The notes under the pieces: model-generated
Database searches by the model: none
The model's input: only the letters and a program-made list of their open reading frames with translations
What the model was told of the DNA's origin: nothing
Shown: positions 52,256 to 61,473 of the stretch, one piece after another
Numbering within the stretch: position 1 is the first letter of the stretch
How the letters are laid out: every line of letters starts with the position of its first letter
NCBI GenBank assembly: GCA_937959285.1
Contig: CALGAR010000018.1
Coordinates: 1 to 64,000, forward strand
DNA from: an uncultured Bryobacterales bacterium
GTDB taxonomy: Bacteria; Acidobacteriota; Terriglobia; Bryobacterales; Bryobacteraceae
Direction: 5' to 3'
DNA length: 64,000 nt
Position numbers and translations under genes: made by a program

Positions 52256-52741
52256 GTGAGACCGACCGAGCAGTTTGTGGATTCTGTTGAGTTTACGGAG
52301 GAGGCCGAGAAAAGGCCTTTGGCGCTGGCGCGAGTGCTGCTGGCGGACGACAATCCGGCTTCCCGATTAACCTTGCAGACGGTCCTGCAGGCTGGCGGTT
52401 ATCATGTTGACACAGTCGCCTCCGCGGCGGAAGCCGTTGAGCGGCTTGAAGAGCACGAGTATGAACTCGTGCTGAGTGATCTGAGCATGGAGATGCCGGA
52501 GTCCGGGCTGAAGGTTCTGGCTCATGCCCGGATGATGCGCTACAAGCCGGCTACCGCGCTCATTACCACGTATCAGAATGACAGCATTCAGCCCGATTGG
52601 GCAGTCGGCGAGCGCGAGCTTCTGATTGAGCCGGAGGATGTCCCGGAACTGCTTGATAAGGTGGCGAATCTGATCAGCGAACGGGCATTGAAGCGCGTCC
52701 GTCGGGAACTCCGCCTTGCCGGCGAACGCCTTGCAGGTTAA
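52256..52741 (+). CDS. Receiver-domain response regulator lacking the conserved Lys
   Basis: A 161-residue single-domain receiver from GTG 52256 (GGAAGCGAC just upstream); the frame is open to 52220. Acidic pair DDN at 31-33, phosphoacceptor Asp75 in VLSDLSMEM, Thr104/105 in ALITTYQ. The invariant Lys-Pro near the end is replaced by Glu125-Pro126 (LLIEPEDVPEL). The Lys normally helps the phosphoryl-dependent switch, so this domain may be locked, inactive or read differently. The C-terminal helix is basic (RALKRVRRELRLAGERLAG). No kinase is adjacent. It is convergent with the acyltransferase gene. Confidence 0.85.
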   Translation: MRPTEQFVDSVEFTEEAEKRPLALARVLLADDNPASRLTLQTVLQAGGYHVDTVASAAEAVERLEEHEYELVLSDLSMEMPESGLKVLAHARMMRYKPATALITTYQNDSIQPDWAVGERELLIEPEDVPELLDKVANLISERALKRVRRELRLAGERLAG

Positions 52742-52745
52742 GTCG

Positions 52746-53867
52746 CTAGTCGCCTGAGACGCGGCGCTCGGCAAGCCTTTCACTTGCGGCCCAGCTGCGA
52801 AGGCCGTCCACCCAGCTCCTGAACGAAGCTTTCCACTTTGTCTGAGCAATCGAGAGCGCAAGCATTGCCAGAATGACGACGATGGCGACGGCCAGCGTCT
52901 GCGGAACTGTTAGCGATTCTTTCCAGCTTCCCATCCAGCGGCCGTACACCAGTTCGATGTGAACCCAGTAGACGATGAGTGAGGTCGTCCCTAACTGGCG
53001 TACCCAGCTCCACCTCTGGACGGACTCCTGCTGGCACCAGAGGTAGGCGAAGGCAGCGATGAGAAGAATCACCCCGACTTTAATAAACACGAGTGCCGGG
53101 CTGTTCAGCCAGAATTCCGATTTTTGATAGAGAGAGTACGGGATTTCCGCAAAGTAGCGGCCGCCAAGGATCAGGCCGAAACCCATAATGGCCGCCCATT
53201 GCATGAGCCTCGCCAAATCCACGGGTTGCGGGAGGCGCAGCAGGCTTCCGGCGCTCACGCCAAAGGCGACGAAGGCGGCCCATGGAAAGAAGCTGAATGT
53301 CTGATAATCCGGGACCAGGTAGGCCGCCAGGAAAGGATGGACGGATGACCAGTCGAGGCCCGAGATGATTGGCGACGCCGCCGCGATGCCGATTCCAACA
53401 AGAAGGGCAACGCGTACACGCTCTGCGGCGCTGAGAACGCTCGTCAGCGACATCACTCCAACCGCAAGCGCCATGCAGTTCAGAATGTCCACCTTGAAGA
53501 GGTCCGTCCACGGGCTGTACGGCCACGCGAAAAGCCACAGTTGGAGGCGAAAGAGAAACGCAAGTGTCAGAAGGTATCCGGCGCGCCGAAGCGCCGCGCG
53601 GATGCGGCCCAGCGGCGGAACTCCTTGCCGTGCCCGGCTCTCCATCAGGAAAGCCAGGGTGACACCGGTGAGAAACAGAAAAATGGCGGGCGTGATCCCG
53701 CCGACGAACTGGGACAGGATATAGGGAGCATCCTGCCGAAGTTCTTTCGCAGTCAGTGAATGAAAGACGTGCCCTTGCAGCATGATCACGGCTGCAAGGC
53801 CTCGGGTCCAATCGAGAAAGGCCAAGCGCCCTGAAGAGTGAGTTGGCGGTTGAGGAGCGCTAGGCAT
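52746..53867 (-). CDS. Heparan-alpha-glucosaminide acetyltransferase-like membrane protein (DUF1624)
   Basis: A 373-residue protein with ten or so hydrophobic segments. The start LAFLDWTRGLAAVIMLQGHV carries the conserved His of the HGSNAT/DUF1624 acyltransferase family, which moves an acetyl group across the membrane to sugars. VGGITPAIFLFLTGVTLAFL and TSLIVYWVHIELVYGRWMG fit. It follows the LolA-like gene by 13 bases on the same strand, so envelope glycan or lipid modification is likely (inference). Confidence 0.85.
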   Translation of the reverse strand: MPSAPQPPTHSSGRLAFLDWTRGLAAVIMLQGHVFHSLTAKELRQDAPYILSQFVGGITPAIFLFLTGVTLAFLMESRARQGVPPLGRIRAALRRAGYLLTLAFLFRLQLWLFAWPYSPWTDLFKVDILNCMALAVGVMSLTSVLSAAERVRVALLVGIGIAAASPIISGLDWSSVHPFLAAYLVPDYQTFSFFPWAAFVAFGVSAGSLLRLPQPVDLARLMQWAAIMGFGLILGGRYFAEIPYSLYQKSEFWLNSPALVFIKVGVILLIAAFAYLWCQQESVQRWSWVRQLGTTSLIVYWVHIELVYGRWMGSWKESLTVPQTLAVAIVVILAMLALSIAQTKWKASFRSWVDGLRSWAASERLAERRVSGD

Positions 53868-53880
53868 CGGCAGGAATTAG

Positions 53881-54567
53881 CTACCGCTGAGGGTATTCCT
53901 TCTTGACATTCTTCGGCAATTTCAACTTCACGCTCTCTGCCGTCAGGCTGGGATTCAGCTTGATGTCCGAATACGTGATCAGGTAGTAATCCTTGGACGG
54001 CTGATGGATCTTTTGCTGAACCGGGTGTCCCTGCTCGGAAATCCATAGCTCTACCCGAGCAATGTGCTGGCGGGCCTCTTTGGATTTCGGTATCAGCTCC
54101 AAACGGGAAGCAGGGGCGCCTTCCACAACATCCTCTCCGATGTACTTCACGTCGTAGTGACGCAACAGTTCGGGAGTAGACGTTCCAAAGCCGAGCAGTA
54201 GAGCCTGGTCAACGAGGGCTCCCTGCTTGCCGAGGTCGTACTCCTGCACAGTGTTGATCTTCGGGTAGAAGATCTGCCACTTGCGATTCATGTAAGAGAC
54301 CGACTTCTGATCGGGCTCCCGAATCTCAACGAGCATCTGAATGTCGCGCGGCTTCGGACGGCGTATGAGGATGGTGCCGCTCTCTGAGGTTGTCTCGTTC
54401 AGAACCGCGGTGAAGCTAACGCGCCGGAGATTTGCCGAGAGCGCATTGAACTTCGCCGCTGACTGATCCATCCTGGCCAGCACGGCATCAATTCCGTTCG
54501 TGGCTGCAAATCCGGTAAGGGAAAAGGCGCAAACAAGCGCGGGTGCGATTAGAAAGGAAAAACGCAT
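53881..54567 (-). CDS. LolA-like outer-membrane lipoprotein-sorting protein
   Basis: About 228 residues with signal MRFSFLIAPALVCAFSLTGFA. The fold pattern matches LolA/LolB-type carriers: AVLARMDQSAAKFNALSANL, ILIRRPKPRDIQMLVEIREP, SYMNRKWQIFYPKINTVQEY and KIHQPSKDYYLITYSDIKLN. It is of the DUF4292-like or acidobacterial LolA-like group rather than classic LolA. ATG 54567 has CGGAAG upstream; GTG 54594 overlaps the previous stop (GTGA) and is the other choice. Confidence 0.82.
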   Translation of the reverse strand: MRFSFLIAPALVCAFSLTGFAATNGIDAVLARMDQSAAKFNALSANLRRVSFTAVLNETTSESGTILIRRPKPRDIQMLVEIREPDQKSVSYMNRKWQIFYPKINTVQEYDLGKQGALVDQALLLGFGTSTPELLRHYDVKYIGEDVVEGAPASRLELIPKSKEARQHIARVELWISEQGHPVQQKIHQPSKDYYLITYSDIKLNPSLTAESVKLKLPKNVKKEYPQR

Positions 54568-54590
54568 CAGGCTTCCGTTCCGCAGTGCCG

Positions 54591-54926
54591 TCACGGTCGG
54601 GTGTAGGCCATGAAGCCTCGAAGTTCGTTCTCGGAGTCGACGAGGGGTTCGAGCCGCACGAGGCGCTGGCGCTTCTCCCGCCGGATCACGTCGCTGGCTT
54701 TCTCGAATCGCTTGTCTTCCGGTACCCCGGCAAGCAGGCTCGGCTCTACCCAGTGCACGCTTGTTCCGGCCTCAGCCGGAAGGGTCACTACGCCGCTGTT
54801 CGGTTGCCGGGGCCGATCCCGGAACCATTCTCGAGGCGTGAGGAACACAAAGGCGAGGATGAGTATGACCATCACGTCGTACTGCCAGCTTGCTCGAGGA
54901 TAGTCCCACAATACGAAGCGCTTCAT
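54591..54926 (-). CDS. Hypothetical single-span membrane protein
   Basis: A 111-residue protein with a short cytoplasmic N-terminus (MKRFVLWDYPRASWQYD), one membrane span (VMVILILAFVFL) and a C-terminal soluble part with RREKRQRLVRLEPLVDSENE. No family recognised. It is directly upstream of the LolA-like gene, with at most a four-base overlap, and likely acts with it in lipoprotein transfer (inference). Confidence 0.75.
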   Translation of the reverse strand: MKRFVLWDYPRASWQYDVMVILILAFVFLTPREWFRDRPRQPNSGVVTLPAEAGTSVHWVEPSLLAGVPEDKRFEKASDVIRREKRQRLVRLEPLVDSENELRGFMAYTRP

Positions 54927-55054
54927 TCCATCGCCCGAATACAGAACCAGCTTACCACGATCACGTTGGGAGTTCCGCGTCGGCGCTGCTTATGCCATTT
55001 AGACGACTAGCCGCCTGTGTATCGTTTCCTTAAGCTGCCTTTACTTTTGAAGAT

Positions 55055-56722
55055 TCAGCCTGCGAATTCGCAAACAAGGCACGTCATGTCATCGCTTTGG
55101 GGGGTGCCGCCGGTGAACTCTTCCACGCCTGAGAGAATCGCTTCCACCAGGCGGGAGCAATCAGCTTGCGCCGTCCGTTCGAGCAGCTTTCTTACGCGGC
55201 GGACCTCGAAGAATTCACCTTTCACGTTCTGCGCTTCGGTGATTCCGTCCGTGAAAACCACCAGTTTCTCGCCGGACCCGAGTCTTGTTTCCTTCACGGT
55301 AAACTCTGCCTGCGGAAGCAGCCCGAGGGGCATACCGGTTGGATCCAGAGATTCCAGGCGGTTCGGACGGAGAATGATTGGCGCGCAATGGCCGGCATTG
55401 GTCCAGCGCAGAACGCCATCGCGATTCAGTAAGCCGAAAAAGGCAGTCGCATACTTTTCGCCGCCCGTGCGCTCGTGGAGGAACAAATTGATGCGCTGCA
55501 TCATGTCATCAGCCTGCAGGGGCCCCTCGGTTCCAAGCAGGAATGCTCCCTGCAGCAGGGCCGCGAGTAGAGCGGCACTTACGCCTTTGCCGGAAACGTC
55601 GGCCATGATCACAGCCCAGCAGTCATCGTTGACCCGGCGCACATCCACGTAATCTCCGCCGACGGCGTGCGAGGGAATACTACGAGCGACTGCGCGAAAC
55701 CAGCCGTCTTGAGGGAGGTCTTTCGGGAGCAGACTCATCTGGATCTCGCGAGCGATATCCAGTTCCTCCTCGAGACGCTGCCTCTGCCGCTCCTGTTCGA
55801 GCAGACGCGCATTCTCGAGGATCGTCGACGCTTCGAGCGCCAGCGTCTGTAACAGTTCGCGGTTGCCGGAGGAGAGATCAGCCGCACCGATACGGGAATC
55901 CATGTACAGCAAGCCCGCTGTCTGGTTGTTCGCGGCGATGGTCATGGTTTCATCGCCTGTCATAGTAGGCAGGCGAATCAGCGGAACGCAGACAACGCTG
56001 CGCAACTCCAGATTCAGAACGCTTCGATCTGCCTGATCCTCCGCGCTAGCCGGATCGAAGTTCATCGAAAGCAGCTCACGGCGCTGCTGGAGCGCCCGGT
56101 TAATGAGGCGAGTGGGGACCCGCAAATCTGTAGGTGGCAGCGGTGAGCCATGGCGATCCCGCGCGACGCGAACCTGGAGGTCATCTCCTTCCCGAAGCAG
56201 CAGGAATCCCCGCTCGGAGCCCGTCACGGCGAGCGCGGCATTGACGACGGCTGCCAGTACGTCATCGACAGAGAGGGAAGTCTGGAGGGCCCGAGCGACC
56301 TCCATTAGCGCCCGCAGCTTACCCAGGTTTCCGGTGGCGGGCCGCCCTGGAATTTCCAGGTGCTCGATAAGGCGGCTGAGCTCGCCTTCCTCGTGGGTGA
56401 AGACCAGGTGGTAGGAGTCCGCGATGCCGAATTCGATCCGGTCCGCGTTGCGAAGAAGCTGGCGGCGGATGCGGCGGCCGTTTACGTAGAGACCGTGCGT
56501 GCTGTCCAGATCTTCGAGCACATAGCCCTCGCGTTCGAGGACGATGCGACCATGCGTGCGCGAGACGCGATTATCGCGCACCACGAGGTGATTGTCCGGG
56601 TGACGGCCAATGAGAAACGGAAGAGGATGGATAGGAACGCGGCTCCGGTTTCCCGCTGGATTCACCACCACGAGCGCTGCCGGATGTGGGGCGAATCCGC
56701 GCGACGGCTCCGCGCCGGTCAT
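55055..56722 (-). CDS. FHA-GAF-SpoIIE (PP2C) serine phosphatase
   Basis: A 555-residue signalling protein. An FHA domain comes first, binding phospho-Thr: FLIGRHPDNHLVVRDNRVSR, THGRIVLEREGYVLEDLDST. A GAF domain follows (LMEVARALQTSLSVDDVLAA, VVCVPLIRLPTMTGD), then a helix LEEELDIAREIQMSLLPKDL and a PP2C-type catalytic domain: HAVGGDYVDV, VIMADVSGKGVSAALLAALL, LRWTNAGHCAPIIL, VVFTDGITEAQ and TPQSDDMTCL, all metal Asp present. Such RsbU-like enzymes usually act on anti-anti-sigma proteins. The ATG overlaps the Fur-family stop (ATGA at 56719-56722). Confidence 0.93.
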   Translation of the reverse strand: MTGAEPSRGFAPHPAALVVVNPAGNRSRVPIHPLPFLIGRHPDNHLVVRDNRVSRTHGRIVLEREGYVLEDLDSTHGLYVNGRRIRRQLLRNADRIEFGIADSYHLVFTHEEGELSRLIEHLEIPGRPATGNLGKLRALMEVARALQTSLSVDDVLAAVVNAALAVTGSERGFLLLREGDDLQVRVARDRHGSPLPPTDLRVPTRLINRALQQRRELLSMNFDPASAEDQADRSVLNLELRSVVCVPLIRLPTMTGDETMTIAANNQTAGLLYMDSRIGAADLSSGNRELLQTLALEASTILENARLLEQERQRQRLEEELDIAREIQMSLLPKDLPQDGWFRAVARSIPSHAVGGDYVDVRRVNDDCWAVIMADVSGKGVSAALLAALLQGAFLLGTEGPLQADDMMQRINLFLHERTGGEKYATAFFGLLNRDGVLRWTNAGHCAPIILRPNRLESLDPTGMPLGLLPQAEFTVKETRLGSGEKLVVFTDGITEAQNVKGEFFEVRRVRKLLERTAQADCSRLVEAILSGVEEFTGGTPQSDDMTCLVCEFAG

Positions 56723-57243
56723 GTCCGGCGGGAGCGGCTCCGTGCGCCAGGAAGCGCCGCTTCCTCCGTCTCGGCGGCCTCTGCCGCCTCCTGGGCCTCG
56801 CGAGAGCGCAGGACCTGGCAATGCGCGCAGTATCCTCCGATCTCGGTTCGGGCGGTCAGAATCTCAAATCCGAAGTGCGCTTCGACCTGCCGGCGGAGCT
56901 TCTGCAACGGCTCGCCGAAAAATTCCTCCACGCGGCCGCACCGTAGGCAGATGACGTGAGCGTGCTCCTGCTTCATCCGGGTTTCGTAGTAGTGCTGATC
57001 ACCCTCGTAGTGCATGAGATCGAGTTCGTCGATCAGCCCTCCTACTTTTAACAGCTTGAGTGTCCGGTAGACAGTGACGCGGTTGAGCTTCGGGTCAATC
57101 TCCTTCGCCATCTGGTAAAGGTGCTCGGCGTCCAGGTGCTCGCCCGACTTATCAATGAGATCAAGCAGGATCTGGCGCTGCCGTGTGAGGCGAATACCCC
57201 GCCGCTTCAGCGAACTCTTGATGTCGTCGCTGTGCTTTACCAT
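56719..57243 (-). CDS. Fur-family transcriptional regulator (Fur/PerR-like)
   Basis: The 174-residue protein has the Fur fold: SLKRRGIRLTRQRQILLDLI, HLDAEHLYQMAKEIDPKLNR and VTVYRTLKLLKVGGLIDELD, then a dimerisation part with HYYETRMKQEHAHVICLRCG and GYCAHC. Two CxxC pairs form the structural zinc site. PerR and Fur cannot be told apart safely by eye. Beyond residue 145 it has an Ala/Glu then Arg-rich tail (AQEAAEAAETEEAALPG) not usual in the family. ATG 57243 is used; GGAGGCGATCGGGACG lies upstream. Coupled to the phosphatase. Confidence 0.93.
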   Translation of the reverse strand: MVKHSDDIKSSLKRRGIRLTRQRQILLDLIDKSGEHLDAEHLYQMAKEIDPKLNRVTVYRTLKLLKVGGLIDELDLMHYEGDQHYYETRMKQEHAHVICLRCGRVEEFFGEPLQKLRRQVEAHFGFEILTARTEIGGYCAHCQVLRSREAQEAAEAAETEEAALPGARSRSRRT

Positions 57244-57422
57244 CGTCCCGATCGCCTCCAACCCCGGGCTATATACATTTGTTGCATCTCAAGAAAAAAG
57301 CGTGTTGGCTCACGCCCTGCGTAGTGTTCCGATAATCTATGACTGTACCATGGCCGGCCGCCTTGGCTGAGTCGAACCGGATGGCCTGCAGTGCGTATTC
57401 TGAGTATTTATAGCAGGATTTT

Positions 57423-57968
57423 GTGAGCGAGAAAGGTACAACAGGCGAGCAGATTTCCGGTTCCTTGGCCGCATCTGAGGAACTGCTCTGCCGCCTGCGT
57501 GAAAGGATCGTGGGATTTGCGGCATCCCGCTATTCCAGGGAAGCCGCAGAGGATCTGGCGCAGGAAGTTCTGATGGTCCTTCACGATAGGTACAGCCACG
57601 TAACGAAGATCGAAGAGCTTCTTCCGCTCTCCCTCCAGATCCTGCGCTTCAAAATCATTACTCTCCAACGAAAGGCCGCGGTACGCCGCGAAGCAGCGGA
57701 CGTCCCGGTGGACGACCTCCCGTTGTCAAGTGGAGATCTGGATCCGGAACGGCTCTTTGCACGCAAAGAGATGCTCAAGCGTTTGCAGGACGCGGTCTCC
57801 AAGATGGGGACTCGCTGCCGGCAGATCTTCCGAATGAAGCTCGAAGGGCGAACCTTTGAGGAGATTCGGGTGAGCATGGGTGTGAAGGCCATCAATACTA
57901 TCTACACGTGGGATTTCCGCTGCCGCAAAGAATTGCTCGACCGGATGGGAGGCCGATGGGAGAAATGA
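57423..57968 (+). CDS. RNA polymerase sigma-70 family factor (ECF-like)
   Basis: A 181-residue sigma factor. Region 2 is recognisable in ERIVGFAASRYSREAAEDLA and QEVLMVLHDRYSHVTKIEEL, with LPLSLQILRFKIITLQRKAA after it; region 4 lies in QDAVSKMGTRCRQIFRMKLE and RTFEEIRVSMGVKAINTIYT. It is short and divergent. GTG start at 57423. Its end overlaps the next gene (ATGA if that starts at 57965), so the pair is likely a sigma factor and a membrane partner. Confidence 0.85.
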   Translation: MSEKGTTGEQISGSLAASEELLCRLRERIVGFAASRYSREAAEDLAQEVLMVLHDRYSHVTKIEELLPLSLQILRFKIITLQRKAAVRREAADVPVDDLPLSSGDLDPERLFARKEMLKRLQDAVSKMGTRCRQIFRMKLEGRTFEEIRVSMGVKAINTIYTWDFRCRKELLDRMGGRWEK

Positions 57969-58933
57969 AGCGCGAGCAGGCAGAAAAGCTTCTGGGCGGA
58001 TACGCCGCGGGCAATCTGACGGAGGAAGAACGCGCGCTTCTGTTCGCTGCGGCACTCGAAGACCAGCGGCTTTTCGACGCTCTCGCCGAGGAGGAAGCTC
58101 TTCGTGAAGTGCTTGCGGATCCCGCCGTCCGCCGCCAGTTATTGAATGCGCTACCGGAAGCTAACCGGAAGCCATCCTTGATCCCGTGGCTGCGGCCGCG
58201 GTTCGTACTCGCCGCAAGCCTGATCGTCGTGGGTCTTACAACCTTCATTGTTCTCGACCGCGCCCGGCAATCTCCGGAGCAAACCCAAATCGTGGATGCC
58301 CGGACCGCTGCATCGAAAACCGCGGCGCCAATTGAATCGGCTGACGGTCGAAGCGAACGCCAGCAGAAAACAACTGCTGCTCCAGAGCCTCCCGAAGCGG
58401 CTCCGCTCCGCGCAGCCCGGCGGCCGGAAGCGGCAAGACAGTCCGTGGACACCGCGGCTGCGCCGGACGCGGTAGCCTTGTCGGCGCCGGCCGAGGCCTT
58501 ACGGGCACCGGCTCGACCGGTACAGCCTCAACAGATGACAGTCCGGTACACGCTCGCTGCGCTGCGCTCGGACGGCAGTCTGGAGCCTCTCAACGATCAG
58601 CCGAAGTCGATCGACGCGTTGCATCTCACCGTGGAGGCAAGTCCTCCGGGCTACATTTACGTCCTGCGCACAGGCTCGAACGGGACAGTCCTGGTAACGC
58701 CGGTGTCCAGCCTCGCCGGGCCAGGAGGCACGCGGCAGGCGTCCTACTCGCTGCGGGAAGGCTCTGCAGGATCGATCCACGTGTACGTCACGCGCACGGC
58801 CGAATCGGACCCTCAAACCCTGCTGTCCCGTCACCCGGAACCCTCGGGCGCTCCGACCGCCATGGGCCAGGCGTGGCGGCTTACCGCTCCGGCTGACACG
58901 CAATTGCTGCACGTCGCCATTCCCGTTCGCTGA
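57956..58933 (+). CDS. Membrane-anchored anti-sigma-like protein with DUF4384-type domain
   Basis: About 325 residues. The cytoplasmic N-terminus (KREQAEKLLGGYAAGNLTEE, FDALAEEEALREVLADPAVR) resembles the zinc-less part of anti-sigma proteins. One membrane span (FVLAASLIVVGLTTFIVL) follows, then a Pro/Ala-rich linker and a periplasmic beta domain with HLTVEASPPGYIYVLRTGSN of the DUF4384 type. Overlap with the sigma gene supports sigma/anti-sigma pairing. The start may be ATG 57956 or 57965. Confidence 0.8.
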   Translation: MGEMKREQAEKLLGGYAAGNLTEEERALLFAAALEDQRLFDALAEEEALREVLADPAVRRQLLNALPEANRKPSLIPWLRPRFVLAASLIVVGLTTFIVLDRARQSPEQTQIVDARTAASKTAAPIESADGRSERQQKTTAAPEPPEAAPLRAARRPEAARQSVDTAAAPDAVALSAPAEALRAPARPVQPQQMTVRYTLAALRSDGSLEPLNDQPKSIDALHLTVEASPPGYIYVLRTGSNGTVLVTPVSSLAGPGGTRQASYSLREGSAGSIHVYVTRTAESDPQTLLSRHPEPSGAPTAMGQAWRLTAPADTQLLHVAIPVR

Positions 58934-59023
58934 TCGTTGAATCTCCGCTGAAAGGAAAGTTCCAAACGAGACATTCCTCTTACGAAGAGCCGGGTTATGT
59001 TTCCCCGGCTGGGAGGAAGAACA

Positions 59024-61414
59024 ATGCCGCTGAGGCTTTCCAGTTTCCCTCGACCTTCCGTACGTTTTAGTACCAGCGCGCCTGCCGCCCTGCTTCTGGC
59101 CGTGTTAAGTTCAGGCATGTTAATTGCCGCTAGTAGTCCGGATCTCTCATCCGCTGCGGGTGTGCTTGCTCGCACTGACACGGAAGGTGCGATGCCGGCG
59201 CTCTGCCCGCTCCGCCATACTGACGTCGAAGCCAAGATTAGCGGATTTCTCGCGCGCGTCACTGTCACCCAGGAGTTCGAAAATCCCTTCCAGGAAAAGA
59301 TTGAAGCGGTCTACACATTTCCACTGCCACCGGGCAGCGCCGTTGACGAGATGGTGATCCGCATCGGCGAGCGGACTGTAAAGGGCGTCATCAAGCGGCG
59401 GGAAGAGGCTCGAGCCATTTACGAGGCTGCCCGGAACCGCGGCCAAACTTCCGCTCTGCTCGATCAGGAGCGGCCAAACATTTTTACCGAATCTGTTGCA
59501 AACATCCCGCCCGGCGAGAAGGTCAAGATTGTCATCCGCTATGTGGAGACTCTGAGGTACGACGATGGTGTGTATCAATTCAGCTTTCCGATGGTGGTTG
59601 GCCCGCGGTACATCCCGGGGCATTTCGAGACCGGAAGGTCCGGCGGAGGCTGGGGACCGGATACCGACCGGGTACGTGATGGTTCGCGTATCACACCGCC
59701 TGTGACACCGCCCGGTACACGGGCCGGCCACGACATTTCCATTGCAGTGCGGCTGGATGCAGGCGTCCCGATCCGCGATGTCGAGTCGCCGACTCATGAG
59801 ATTGCGACAGAATATTCGGGCCCGAGCCGGGCATTGGTTCGCTTGAGCAGGAAAGCGGAAATCCCAAACAAGGACTTCCTGCTGAGGTATCGCGTCGCCT
59901 ACAAGGAGATGCAGGAGGCGATCCTTACGCACCGCAGTGGGAACGATGGATTTTTCACCCTCGTGCTTCAGCCTCCCGAGCGAGTCACCGAGGAAGATGT
60001 GACGCCGAAAGAGCTGGTCTTCGTCCTCGACACCTCGGGTTCGATGTATGGCTTTCCAATGGAGAAGGCCCGCGAGACGATGATGCTTGCTTTGAACGGA
60101 CTTTATCCTCGCGATACGTTCAACATCATCACGTTCGCCGGCGATAGCAAGATCCTCTTTCCGGAGCCGGTGCCCGCTACCAAAGCAAACCTGGCGCGCG
60201 CCCGGAAGTTTCTGGCAGACCGCTGGGCGGGAGGCGGCACTGAGATGATGAAGGCGGTACGAGCGGCCCTTCGGACGACCGGGGATACCGGCAAGATTCG
60301 GATCGTCTGCTTCATGACTGACGGCTATGTTGGCAATGACATGGAGATTCTTGGGGAAATACGAAAGCACAGGAACGCGCGGGTCTTTTTGTTCGGCATC
60401 GGATCTTCGGTCAACCGGTTTCTGCTTGACAAGATGGCTGACGAAGGAAGGGGTGCCGTCGAATACGTGGGTCTGAACGACGACGGAACGGCTGCCGCCC
60501 GGTGCTTTCACGAGCGTATCCGCAATCCTTTGCTGACTGATATCTCGGTCGACTTCAACGGACTCCCCGTGGAGGACGTTTATCCGAAGCGGATCCCCGA
60601 CCTTTTCAGCGCCAGCCCGGTTGTGCTGCATGGCCGCTACCGCGCGCCGGCGAGTGGTGTCATCCGGATGAAAGGGTGGATGTCGGGCAGGGAAGTCGTT
60701 CGGGAGATTCCCGTTTCGCTGCCAAAGCATCAGTCGGAGAATCGCGCGCTCGCAAGCGTTTGGGCCCGTGCCCGGGTCGATGACCTCATGTCGCAGGATT
60801 GGAACGGCTTGCAGATGGGAACCACGAGGCGGGACTTGAAGGAGGCAATCACGGAGCTCGGACTCAAGTACGGGTTGATGACGCAGTTTACTTCCTTTGT
60901 CGCCGTCGAAGAGAAAATCGTCAACGAGGGTGGCGCTCCAAGGCGTATCGAAGTTCCGGTCGAGATGCCGGATGGGGTGAACCACCACAGTATTTTCGGC
61001 GAACCCGATTGGGTGGCAATGGCTGCGCCAATGTCTGGGCCACCAATCGTTTTTGGACCTCCCGCAGGACATCAACCTGCGTACGTGACGAAGCGGGCTT
61101 CGGGGTATGTTTCCGTAGTCGAAGCCAGTGCGTCCGGCAAGCTGCATCCAAAGCTGGCTGCCCTCCTCGATCGGCTCCGCAACGGAAGCCTCAGCGAGGC
61201 CGACAGGAAGCTGGTTATCGAGGGAAAAGTGACGATCGAGGTCTGGCTCGTCGAGGCTACTTCGGATGTGCTCGATGCGCTGGAGCGGCTCGGATTCGAA
61301 TCGACAGTCCCACCGAAAGTTGCCAAAGTGCGGATTGGGCGGTTGGCGTGGGACAAACTGGAGGAGCTTGCTGCTCTCGACGCCGTTCAGCACGTAGCAG
61401 TGCATCAGCCATAA
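59024..61414 (+). CDS. VIT and VWA domain protein, exported
   Basis: A 796-residue exported protein (span ALLLAVLSSGMLIAA). A VIT domain at about 55-190: LADF-like ARVTVTQEFENPFQEKIEAV, YTFPLPPGSAVDEMVIRIGE, KRREEARAIYEAARNRGQTS. Then a VWA domain near 335-490 with an intact MIDAS (FVLDTSGSMYGFPM) and GGTEMMKAVRAAL. The C-terminal part contains LTQFTSFVAVEEKIVNEGG-like LMTQFTSFVAVEEKIVNE. Related proteins occur as surface or sortase-linked adhesins. GGAGGAAGAACA precedes ATG 59024; the frame is open to 58997. Confidence 0.9.
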   Translation: MPLRLSSFPRPSVRFSTSAPAALLLAVLSSGMLIAASSPDLSSAAGVLARTDTEGAMPALCPLRHTDVEAKISGFLARVTVTQEFENPFQEKIEAVYTFPLPPGSAVDEMVIRIGERTVKGVIKRREEARAIYEAARNRGQTSALLDQERPNIFTESVANIPPGEKVKIVIRYVETLRYDDGVYQFSFPMVVGPRYIPGHFETGRSGGGWGPDTDRVRDGSRITPPVTPPGTRAGHDISIAVRLDAGVPIRDVESPTHEIATEYSGPSRALVRLSRKAEIPNKDFLLRYRVAYKEMQEAILTHRSGNDGFFTLVLQPPERVTEEDVTPKELVFVLDTSGSMYGFPMEKARETMMLALNGLYPRDTFNIITFAGDSKILFPEPVPATKANLARARKFLADRWAGGGTEMMKAVRAALRTTGDTGKIRIVCFMTDGYVGNDMEILGEIRKHRNARVFLFGIGSSVNRFLLDKMADEGRGAVEYVGLNDDGTAAARCFHERIRNPLLTDISVDFNGLPVEDVYPKRIPDLFSASPVVLHGRYRAPASGVIRMKGWMSGREVVREIPVSLPKHQSENRALASVWARARVDDLMSQDWNGLQMGTTRRDLKEAITELGLKYGLMTQFTSFVAVEEKIVNEGGAPRRIEVPVEMPDGVNHHSIFGEPDWVAMAAPMSGPPIVFGPPAGHQPAYVTKRASGYVSVVEASASGKLHPKLAALLDRLRNGSLSEADRKLVIEGKVTIEVWLVEATSDVLDALERLGFESTVPPKVAKVRIGRLAWDKLEELAALDAVQHVAVHQP

Positions 61415-61473
61415 CACACTTCTGGCGGCTCACGAAGCCGCCCAATTTCCGCCATGCGCTACAATTTTCGTGC

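Noticed and set aside
59147..61417. A 756-codon open frame on the minus strand
   Set aside because: It lies wholly opposite the VIT/VWA gene, shows no domain or sensible composition (Arg/His-rich), and arises from the codon bias of high-G+C DNA.
60799..61473. N-terminal extension of the biotin carboxylase frame
   Set aside because: This part runs through the VIT/VWA gene in another frame; the family start is the ATG at 61474.
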